NCBI GenBank assembly: GCA_020633655.1
Contig: JACKDF010000006.1
Location: 186,001 to 250,000 of the forward strand
Length of the DNA stretch: 64,000 nucleotides
From: Deferribacteres bacterium
GTDB lineage: Bacteria > Zhuqueibacterota > Zhuqueibacteria > Zhuqueibacterales > Geothermadaptataceae
Direction: 5' to 3'
Part shown: positions 46,847 through 54,527 of the stretch, one piece after another
Position numbering within the stretch: position 1 is the first letter of the stretch
Layout: every line of letters begins with the position of its first letter
Translations under genes and position numbers: made by a program
Notes under the pieces: generated by a model
Databases searched by the model: none
What the model saw: the letters and a program-made list of their open reading frames with translations, nothing else
Told to the model about the DNA's origin: nothing

Positions 46847-47749
46847 ATGGTAAAAAAACTTTTCATCTTTACACTCCTGTTTTTCACAGCGTGCGAATCC
46901 CCAAAATCCGATACAATCCAATTCCCCGAAATAACAAATCCATTGACCTTCTATACAACTTACGGCACCTACACCGATCCCGGGGACTATGCATATTTGT
47001 ACAAGTCACTCCCGGATTCCTTAACGGAATTATGTGAACTCCTTAAATGCCAGTTTATTCATCCCGTCGACATCGGCCCCTACCGGGATGTGATTCCAAA
47101 GAACCGGTATTACGAAGATGACCAATTTCCTACTACAGAAAAATTGCTTGCCGGATTGCTTGCATTGGATGAACGCGGCCTGACCTTCGATCGCAAGCCG
47201 CAAAACCGGCTCGTCGTCTCCTGTCGCTATCATGCCTTGTTGCTGGCTTCCATTCTCAAATACAAAGGTATTCCAGCCCGTTTGCGCTATGGCTATGCGC
47301 CCTACCTGTCGCGTAACAAGGACCTGCACATCGCCCACGTCATTTGCGAAGTCTGGAATGCCGACGAAAAACGCTGGATGTTTGTCGATCCTGACAGGAA
47401 AATGGTGGACTTCCCACGCGATGCATTCGAGCCTGGGAGCACAGTATGGCTGCAGCTCCAGAACGGTGAAAGCGATAAACCGGAAAAATATGGCGTGCCC
47501 GGCTCCTGGGGTGAAGCGAACATCCTTGGATCCGTGTGTCACGATTTTTATGCCGTCCTGGGACAGGAATTGCTCTACTGGCAGCAACCACCACTTTGTG
47601 GAAATGAACCGGATGTAATCAAAAAATTAGACAAAGCAAAAAGTGCTGTACTCACACAGATTGCCCAATTGATGAACAATCCCGACGATCACCTGAATGA
47701 AATAGCAGCCATTGTGCAGCAGTACGGCTATTTGCAGGTTAGGAAATAA
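46847..47749 (+). CDS. Transglutaminase-like lipoprotein
   Basis: Predicted periplasmic or surface lipoprotein with a transglutaminase-like (papain-fold) core. The lipobox is LLFFTAC (Cys about residue 15). The triad is visible as Cys in RLVVSCRYHALLLAS, His in LHIAHVICEVW and Asp in MFVDPDRK, so a peptidase or transamidase activity is possible. ATG 46847 has GAGG just upstream; an in-frame ATG at 46835 overlaps that site. The gene lies directly downstream of the MITE-like elements and is followed by a palindrome. Confidence 0.8.
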   Translation: MVKKLFIFTLLFFTACESPKSDTIQFPEITNPLTFYTTYGTYTDPGDYAYLYKSLPDSLTELCELLKCQFIHPVDIGPYRDVIPKNRYYEDDQFPTTEKLLAGLLALDERGLTFDRKPQNRLVVSCRYHALLLASILKYKGIPARLRYGYAPYLSRNKDLHIAHVICEVWNADEKRWMFVDPDRKMVDFPRDAFEPGSTVWLQLQNGESDKPEKYGVPGSWGEANILGSVCHDFYAVLGQELLYWQQPPLCGNEPDVIKKLDKAKSAVLTQIAQLMNNPDDHLNEIAAIVQQYGYLQVRK

Positions 47750-47761
47750 TAGAAGACACAC

Positions 47762-47794
47762 AGGTGCCAGGCACTTTAAAAGTGCCTGGCACCT
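47762..47794. repeat. Near-perfect 33-bp palindrome
   Basis: AGGTGCCAGGCACTTT and AAAGTGCCTGGCACCT, 16-base arms around one base, 13 bases after the transglutaminase stop. Identical-looking GGTGCCAGGCACTTT palindromes occur in many unrelated bacteria. It may act as a terminator or as a target of REP-type transposases. The ribosome-binding site of the next gene follows. Confidence 0.75.
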
Positions 47795-47815
47795 CCTATT
47801 ACAAGGAGCTCAATC

Positions 47816-48370
47816 ATGGTAAAAAAATTCATTCTTGCGGGTGTATTGGGGGCCATCGTTATGATTCTCTGGACCTTTGTCCTCAATGGCATCTTTGGAT
47901 TTCGCAGCAGCATTGACATGAAAAAGGTGCCCAACGAAGCACAGGCTTATGCCGTTTTGCATGAAAATATTGTCGAACCCGGTCGCTACGTTTGCAATCC
48001 GCCGATGCCACCGGACGCCCCGCCACCGCCCGGGCAACCGGTTTTTAGTATTTTGACCAGCGGTGTCGGACATGAGGACGCTGGCCGCATGATGCTGGTT
48101 GAACTCATAACCTTCCTGCTGTCGCCCATCCTTGCAGCATGGTTGTTGGCGCAAACTTCACAACGGGTGCTGGCAAGTTACGGCCGCAAGGTGCTCTTCT
48201 TCGCTGGGATCGGCCTGCTAGTCGCTTCGTTTATCAATCTCCCCAATTACGGCATTGCCAATTATCCGCTGAGCGATGCTTTGTTGCTTGCTGTGCACAA
48301 CATTGGTTTGTGGACGGTGATTGGGTTGGTTGTCGCGTGGAAGATGCGACCAGAAAAAAGTGGTGCGTAA
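47816..48370 (+). CDS. Hypothetical membrane protein with a periplasmic proline-rich loop
   Basis: I do not recognise the family. The 184-residue protein has an N-terminal membrane segment (FILAGVLGAIVMILWTFVL), a soluble segment of about 70 residues with a proline-rich turn (PPMPPDAPPPPGQP), and then three more hydrophobic segments. AGGAG stands at good distance before ATG 47816. The tail is basic (AWKMRPEKSGA), consistent with a cytoplasmic C-terminus. Confidence 0.75.
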   Translation: MVKKFILAGVLGAIVMILWTFVLNGIFGFRSSIDMKKVPNEAQAYAVLHENIVEPGRYVCNPPMPPDAPPPPGQPVFSILTSGVGHEDAGRMMLVELITFLLSPILAAWLLAQTSQRVLASYGRKVLFFAGIGLLVASFINLPNYGIANYPLSDALLLAVHNIGLWTVIGLVVAWKMRPEKSGA

Positions 48371-48419
48371 AATTGGCAAAAATATTGTAAACTATCGCCA
48401 TATTGTGTTCACTCAATGT

Positions 48420-48565
48420 CCAGGCTGTGTGAAAATGCAGAGTAAACCGGTCGCTGAGCTTGTCGAAGTGCCCGGTTGAGCGTGCGTCCGGCTTCGATAC
48501 TTCGACTTTACTCAGTACAGGCAAGCTCAGCCTCCGTGAAGTTTATACGTTTTCACACAGTCTGG
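48420..48565. repeat. Long hairpin intergenic repeat, copy 3
   Basis: Terminal inverted repeat CCAGGCTGTGTGAAAA (48420-48435) against TTTTCACACAGTCTGG (48550-48565), one mismatch. The interior shares ACTTCGACTTTACTCAGTAC and AGGCAAGCTCAGCCTCCG with copy 1. It occupies the middle of the 409-base gap between the membrane protein and the DHFR-like gene; the rest of that gap shows nothing else. Confidence 0.7.
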
Positions 48566-48779
48566 TCATTATGTTAGTGGATCGGAGACACTTGCGAGAT
48601 TACCGATAAACTCGATCTAAGAGAAGAGTTTGAGATGTTTGCACCATTCCTGGCTCTACTCAACCTTCGCAGGGGTGAGCATGGCTTATCTTGTTGACAT
48701 TGTGTGTCCACTTGCTGGATTCAGTCAGAATATACTATGCCTATAATCGTTCGGTAGTCTACAAAATAAAGGAGTGAAC

Positions 48780-49436
48780 ATGACCCGAGTACGCGTTGAA
48801 AGTTTTTCGATTTCTCTCGATGGATTTGGCGCTGGCCCAAACCAGGATATGGAAAATCCACTGGGTGTGGGCGGGACGGATTTGCACAAATGGGCATTTC
48901 CTACCCGGACATTTCAGCAGAAAGTATTCGGTGGAGAGGACGGCACAACCGGGCTGGACGACGAGTTTGCAGTTCGGGGATTTACCAATATTGGTGCCTG
49001 GATTCTCGGCAGAAATATGTTTGGTCCGGTCCGGGGTCCCTGGCCGGATATGAACTGGAAAGGCTGGTGGGGAGAAAATCCACCTTATCATGTGCCAACC
49101 TTCATCTTAACCCACCATGCACGACCGTCAATCCATATGGAAGGGGGGACAACATTTCATTTTATTACCGGTGGTATTGATGAGGCACTTGAACAAGCGC
49201 GCGCGGTGGCCAACGGTCTGGATGTGCGCATAGGCGGTGGACCGGACACCATACGCCAATATCTTCGTGCCGGTCTCATCGACGAGATGCACATTGCCAT
49301 TTCACCTGTTTTGCTGGGGCGTGGAGAGCGCTTATTCGAAGGTGTTGACATGCGAGGGCTGGGATACCAATGTGTGCAGTCCGTCGCCTCAGAGAAAGCA
49401 ACCCATGTTGTGCTGCGGCGGCAGAAGGAGCAGTGA
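48780..49436 (+). CDS. DHFR-like reductase (RibD C-terminal family)
   Basis: NADPH-dependent reductase fold of the RibD_C/dihydrofolate reductase superfamily, a group of mostly uncharacterised stand-alone reductases. SISLDGFGAGP near the N-terminus and IGGGPDTIRQYLRAGLIDEM plus PVLLGRGERLFEGVD near the C-terminus are typical. ATG 48780 has GGAG five bases upstream. It is the last gene of ordinary base composition before the AT-rich island. Physiological substrate unknown. Confidence 0.88.
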   Translation: MTRVRVESFSISLDGFGAGPNQDMENPLGVGGTDLHKWAFPTRTFQQKVFGGEDGTTGLDDEFAVRGFTNIGAWILGRNMFGPVRGPWPDMNWKGWWGENPPYHVPTFILTHHARPSIHMEGGTTFHFITGGIDEALEQARAVANGLDVRIGGGPDTIRQYLRAGLIDEMHIAISPVLLGRGERLFEGVDMRGLGYQCVQSVASEKATHVVLRRQKEQ

Positions 49437-50375
49437 ATTTTGACAATTGAAAAACAGAGCATTGTTTTTGATCTATGAGCTCGTGAGCTTTTTTTAAAAC
49501 TAATTCATGCGGTATTGTTGCTGTCGCAAGCATCACAACGTATGTTGACGCGTTAAGGCCATAAAGTGCTTTTTTAACTGGGATCGATGATCAGTTCGGC
49601 TTCTCACCAATATAACAGATTATTTGGTATCGCCAACCATGCGTTGGTCGGTGCATTACTTCACAGGCTGCATAACAGTTGTTTTCGGTTAATAGTTGAT
49701 GTGGTTGTAATCTAGGACATGAATTTTGTTTAAATTATCAAATAAAATTATTCATTCGTTTGTGAGTAGCGAGATTTCTTGAGATAACTCAATATAGCTT
49801 TTATTTTGCGCCTGGGAATTCAAACTTCGTGAAAAATATTAAGTAGTTAGGCTTCAAAAATTTAAAACATCGTAAATAGATTTTGCAATTTTTATAAAAT
49901 ATAAGTATACATAAATATAGCTTGAGATTCAGGGTATTTACTTTTGGAGCTAAGACAGGGGTTACTACGATGATTTTTCTAAGTATAAGAAAATGCATGG
50001 ATAATAGCTGCATAATTTAAACTGCAATTATAAGAAAAATTAAATCTATTCTATTGATGATTAAAAAGAATGTATGCTGATTACTATCTATTACGTTTGT
50101 TAACATTATTGATTTTGAGCTCAATTTTTATCAACAAACTATACGAAACCTAATTTTTTTATAGAGTCGACTAGCGAGCAATAACTTTATTTAGGTTTCT
50201 GATTACTAATTTTATACGTTGTACAATATTAAATCCAATCCGGGTATCGGATTCAAACATAAATTCAACCAGACTTTTAATTTTGCACAACCTTTTGATA
50301 TGTAATATTTTTCTATATAATCCATGAGATATATATCAATATTAAATTTTGCATATAACAGCTGAGGCGAATAAT
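49437..50375. other. AT-rich non-coding stretch opening the accessory island
   Basis: Gap of 939 bases. A weak terminator-like signal for the DHFR-like gene is seen at 49478-49495 (AGCTC-GT-GAGCT then a T run). Beyond about 49700 the sequence becomes very rich in A and T with stops in all frames. I find no gene, tRNA or attachment site. The promoter of the two-gene unit that follows must lie near its right end. Confidence 0.5.
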
Positions 50376-50930
50376 GTGGATGTAAATACTACTGCAATTC
50401 TTACCATTATTTCTGGAGTTGTTGGTTTTAGTATACGTGAAATGATAATAGTTTTTACAGGTACTAAAAAGGAGCAAAAAAGATTGGCTGTAAATGCTAG
50501 ATTGGGGAAAATCGAAAAGCAGCTTTCAGAATTTTATTGGCCTATTTATATTCGCCTTCAAAAGGATAATGCTCTCTGGCGGTTGATATTATTTAAAAAT
50601 GATGAAAAGGGTTCACTTCGACAACGTATTGGCGAAGAAATTGAAAAAAAATTTATACTTCCGAATCATGAACAAATTCTTCAAATAATTGAAAATGGAA
50701 TGCATTTAATGTCGCCAAATAAAAAGCTTGAAAAATTGATAGTCAAATATATACGACACGTTGCAATTTTTCAAGCGCTTCGTATGGCAGGTGAAGACAG
50801 TATACTACCAGATGAAATTGATGAAAAATGGCCGCAGGAACTATTTGATACAATCGCTGATGAAACATTTAAGTTACAAGGCGAATATGATAATTTAATT
50901 GGATTAAAAGTTATACTTCGGACCAAATAA
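50376..50930 (+). CDS. Membrane-anchored small protein of the metallophosphoesterase unit
   Basis: Unrecognised protein of 184 residues. One N-terminal hydrophobic segment (TTAILTIISGVVGFSIREMI) is followed by a basic stretch and a charged helical body with the motif LGKIEKQLSEFYWPIYIRLQ. The body then looks helical to the end. GTG 50376 is preferred because GAGG stands about eight bases upstream; TTG 50349 is possible. The gene lies 61 bases before the large metallophosphoesterase gene, on the same strand and with the same AT-rich composition, so the two are probably co-transcribed and of common origin. A membrane-tethered partner or effector is a reasonable guess only. Confidence 0.75.
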   Translation: MDVNTTAILTIISGVVGFSIREMIIVFTGTKKEQKRLAVNARLGKIEKQLSEFYWPIYIRLQKDNALWRLILFKNDEKGSLRQRIGEEIEKKFILPNHEQILQIIENGMHLMSPNKKLEKLIVKYIRHVAIFQALRMAGEDSILPDEIDEKWPQELFDTIADETFKLQGEYDNLIGLKVILRTK

Positions 50931-50991
50931 TCGGATTCTTGTATTGTAAATTTATTTTTTACTAATATTTATTAATTATTTGGAAGAAAAT

Positions 50992-53900
50992 ATGAAAAAA
51001 ATATTTATCCATTTGTCTGATTTACATTTCCGTAAAAATTCTGAAGAAGAACAAGGAATTGTCTTGAATGCCTTTTTTAAGGATCTGCAGAAACAATTTA
51101 CACCCTATGATAATTCTCAAATTTATCTAATTTTTTCCGGTGATTTTGTGCAAGCTGGAGAAAACAAAGATCTGTATATGAAATTTTTCGATCTTTTTGA
51201 TATGGAATTAAATAGAATTGGAATTTCTTTTAACCAAAGAATCTGTGTTCCAGGCAATCATGATGTATCACAAAAATATATTGAAAATAAATATGTGGAA
51301 CATGAAGCAGTTATTGCTCACAATCTATCTGAAATTGATTTTAATAACTATATTCATAATAGTCCAAAAATATTTACTAAAAAATTTTTCAATTATATTG
51401 ATTTTGAAAAAAGATATGCAAAATTTGGGATTTCTGATTCTATTTTAATAGGAAAAGGTTGGGATGTTGATGAAAATATTGGAGTTTATTGTTTAAATAC
51501 TGCACTATTTTCTAGTGGTGGATACAAAGATATTAATGATAAAAATAGGTTAGTCGTTGAAACAAGAAATCTAAATAAATGGCTTTTTGGCACAAAGACA
51601 AAAATAAAGATATTGGTTATGCACCATCCACTTGAGTGGCTAAATGAATGGAGTCAAAAGGAGTTAAGAAAACTAATTCAATCAAATTTTCAATTATCTC
51701 TATCTGGTCATGTGCATGACCAATCTGTTTTTCACTCCCTGAATGAAAATTCAATGCTAGTTGAGTGCTCTGCTCCACCGTTATTAACAAATAAATGTGA
51801 TAATCTTGGTTATTCGTATATCACAATTGATGGGGCAAGAATTTTAGATATTCAATACCGACAGTGGACAAAAAATCATAATTTTGTTACCGGAGTGAAT
51901 TTTTCAAATACAGATGATGGAAAAGTGATTATAAATTCAAGTGATATTGGAACCGAAGATCATAGGCAAGATATTTCAGAGTACTTAATAAGTAGAAAAA
52001 ATGAGGCATTGCGTTCGTTTTCATCACAACCAATAGTTTGGGTTGAACCTGTTTTGAGTCGAACGAATTATGTTTCTATTAATAATGGAGATAATTCTGA
52101 ACGATACATTGACTTATCCGATTTTCTTTTGAATCCAAAATCCACTATTATCAAAGCACCGCCACAATTCGGTTTAACATGTTTAGCTTATCATATTGCA
52201 TTAAAATCTTGGGAATTAAATAAATTTCTTTGGATTTATTTAGATGCAAAAGCTATAAAGTCTGTTTTACATTTAGAAAAAGTGATAAAGAGAGAATTAA
52301 AATTATTAAGTGTTCAGATAAAAGATGTACATGGAATTATTTTGGACTCATGGACAAACTTGGAAAAAGATTCTCTACGCTTGATAAAAACTTTGAGTGA
52401 TTCTTATTTGAATCTGCCAATAATAATTATGCATACTATCGATGATTCTAAATTTATGAAAGAATCTCCAACAGAGACAATCAGCAGAGATTTTGAAGTT
52501 TTATTTTTAATGCCTTTAACGAGAGGTCACATCCGGAAAGTAATATCGGCTTATAATAGTGAACGATATATTGGGGATGAGGATAAAATTATGATGAAAG
52601 TTGTTACAGATTTAGAAGTTTTAAATATTCATCATACTCCTTTAAATTGTATAACTTTGCTAAAAGTATCAGAAAAATACTTTGATGAAAGTCCTGTAAA
52701 TCGAACAAAACTATTAGAAATGGTGCTTTTCCTTTTATTTAATACCGATGAAATACCAACCTATAAAACGAAACCAGACCTCAAGGATTGTGAATACATT
52801 TTAGGTAAGTTTTGCGAGAACTTAATTAAAGAAAGAAGAAACTATTTTAGTAGAGAGGAATTTTCTCAGGAGCTACATGTTTTTTGTTCTGAAAAATTAA
52901 TTGATATTGAAGTAGATGTTGTATTTGATATTCTGTACACGAACAATATTATAATTAGTCGAGATAGCCAATACAGCTTTAGGTTTGCATATTGGATTTA
53001 TTATTTTGCTGCGCAGAGAATGCATCACGATGCTGATTTCGCAAATTACATAATGCATGAAAAAAACTATGCTGCTTATCCGGAAATTATTGAATTCTAT
53101 ACTGGTATTGATCGACGAAGGGATGATGCACTTAATATTTTGATTTTAGATATCCGAAAAGTCTGTGATGAAGTTTATCAGAAAGTTGGTTTAAAAGATG
53201 GAATGAATCCTTTCCAATTTTTGAAATGGAGTTCTTCAACAGAAAATTTTGAAAAAATGCAGGTTGAAATTAAGGAAAACGTCCTTAATTCAAATTTACC
53301 TACAGCTGTTAAGGATCGACACGCAGATATTAGTTATGACTATTCCAAACCTTTTGACCAGGGTATTCATAAGATTCTATATGAATATTCTTTACTTGTT
53401 TTAATACAAATGATCAAAGCTTCATCAAGGGCATTACGAAATAGTGATTATGTTAATCCAACAACAAAGCGTGAATTATTAACAGAAATAATGCGATCTT
53501 CTGAGCAATTATCCAAAGTACTTTTTGCTTTAACCCCATTATTGGCTTCTAATAGTAATGCGGTATTTGAGGGTATTCATTTTATGTTGCATGGAAATTT
53601 TGGAGATACATTGGATATTCGAATTAAAAAAATTCTGCAAAGTATTCCCTATAATGTAGTCAATATCTATAATAATGATTTATTTTCACCTAAAATAGGA
53701 CCATTGTTGTTTGAACAAATTGAAAATGAAACCAATGAGTTAAAAAAGCATGAACTTATATTAATGCTAATTTATAATCGTCCAAAAAATTGGAAAGTAC
53801 ATGTCAAAAAATATGCCGAATCAGTTCCTTCAAATTCATTTTATCTTTTTAATGTTCTTCAAACATTGACTTCAGAGTACAGTTACAGTTTTGCATCTCC

Positions 53901-54036
53901 AGTAGAGCTTAATGATATGAAATTTTTAATCAAAATGATTTTTGCAAAAAAACAATATGGGATAAATAAACCTAGAGCAGATAAAATAATAAAAATTCCC
54001 AATTCTGTAATACCAGATAGAAAAGTCGATGACTAA
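50992..54036 (+). CDS. Metallophosphoesterase fused to a degenerate P-loop/STAND-like protein
   Basis: Large cytoplasmic protein of 1014 residues. The first ~300 are a calcineurin-like metallophosphoesterase with every metal-ligand motif: D10 and H12 in HLSDLHF, D51 in SGDFVQAGE, N89-H90 in VPGNHDVS, MHHPLEW and GHVHDQS. From about 375 a nucleotide-binding-like core follows: a P-loop position reading KAPPQFGLTCLA (388-399), where the usual G and GK are replaced, and a Walker-B-like GIILDSW (448-454). About 600-1014 is helical and repeat-like, with no known domain. The order resembles STAND proteins, where an effector, a switch NTPase and a sensor are joined. ATG 50992 has GGAAGA upstream; TTG 50980 is less likely. 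Strong AT bias sets it apart from the flanking genes. Confidence 0.85.
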   Translation: MKKIFIHLSDLHFRKNSEEEQGIVLNAFFKDLQKQFTPYDNSQIYLIFSGDFVQAGENKDLYMKFFDLFDMELNRIGISFNQRICVPGNHDVSQKYIENKYVEHEAVIAHNLSEIDFNNYIHNSPKIFTKKFFNYIDFEKRYAKFGISDSILIGKGWDVDENIGVYCLNTALFSSGGYKDINDKNRLVVETRNLNKWLFGTKTKIKILVMHHPLEWLNEWSQKELRKLIQSNFQLSLSGHVHDQSVFHSLNENSMLVECSAPPLLTNKCDNLGYSYITIDGARILDIQYRQWTKNHNFVTGVNFSNTDDGKVIINSSDIGTEDHRQDISEYLISRKNEALRSFSSQPIVWVEPVLSRTNYVSINNGDNSERYIDLSDFLLNPKSTIIKAPPQFGLTCLAYHIALKSWELNKFLWIYLDAKAIKSVLHLEKVIKRELKLLSVQIKDVHGIILDSWTNLEKDSLRLIKTLSDSYLNLPIIIMHTIDDSKFMKESPTETISRDFEVLFLMPLTRGHIRKVISAYNSERYIGDEDKIMMKVVTDLEVLNIHHTPLNCITLLKVSEKYFDESPVNRTKLLEMVLFLLFNTDEIPTYKTKPDLKDCEYILGKFCENLIKERRNYFSREEFSQELHVFCSEKLIDIEVDVVFDILYTNNIIISRDSQYSFRFAYWIYYFAAQRMHHDADFANYIMHEKNYAAYPEIIEFYTGIDRRRDDALNILILDIRKVCDEVYQKVGLKDGMNPFQFLKWSSSTENFEKMQVEIKENVLNSNLPTAVKDRHADISYDYSKPFDQGIHKILYEYSLLVLIQMIKASSRALRNSDYVNPTTKRELLTEIMRSSEQLSKVLFALTPLLASNSNAVFEGIHFMLHGNFGDTLDIRIKKILQSIPYNVVNIYNNDLFSPKIGPLLFEQIENETNELKKHELILMLIYNRPKNWKVHVKKYAESVPSNSFYLFNVLQTLTSEYSYSFASPVELNDMKFLIKMIFAKKQYGINKPRADKIIKIPNSVIPDRKVDD

Positions 54037-54527
54037 AACGATGGAGTAACTAAGATAGTCTATTTGATATACTCATAAATTTTTCATCAAAGTATGAAGG
54101 AAGATTCTTTATTCTAATCCGAACGATATATTGTGATCAATGAATTATTATGTAACCAATCCATCCAAAAATAACTAAGAGTTATGTTGTTTGTGATATG
54201 AAACATCGTGAATCTTCTTAGCAGTTTTTCTACGGTGTCATTATCACAAACGTAATCCCTTCTCCAACACTCCGCGGTGAACATACAAAGACGGCTCAAA
54301 GCTTGTCCTATACTACTGAATGATAGCACTAAAAAAGGATTCATAACAAGAAATTTTAAATCCTTGCTTATGCTGCAAAGCTTCTGAATTGAGAATTTTA
54401 AATCCAATACTCTATTTTTAATTTTTAAAGGATTTATTATTTTTAATCAATTTTATAAATAAAACACCATGCTGCCTCAAGGGAATAGCATAATCCAAAT
54501 CCACACACGAAATAACAGGAGTTCATG
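54037..54527. other. AT-rich right flank of the island
   Basis: Gap of 491 bases before the tricorn-like gene. A minus-strand frame at 54114-54407 (97 residues from a TTG) contains protein-like runs such as CMFTAECWRRDY and KLLRRFTMFHI but lacks a ribosome-binding site. It could be a remnant or chance. Composition returns to normal from about 54500. AGGAG at 54517-54521 serves the next gene. Confidence 0.4.

Noticed and set aside
46201..46847. CRISPR-like array
   Set aside because: The repeats are inverted and of unequal spacing, with no regular direct repeat and spacer pattern and no cas genes.
49801..50013. Minus-strand frame of 70 residues in the AT-rich gap
   Set aside because: Composed mostly of the residues encoded by AT-rich codons (Ile, Leu, Phe, Lys), with no start signal or motif; a chance frame.
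50992..51900. Ordinary Ser/Thr protein phosphatase or DNA repair nuclease (SbcD) identity
   Set aside because: The phosphoesterase is fused to a ~700-residue region unlike either family and has no SbcC partner gene.
52555..54133. GAACGATATATTG shared at 52561 and 54120 as a possible island attachment site
   Set aside because: The first copy is inside the phosphoesterase coding region and the match is only 13 AT-rich bases; likely chance.
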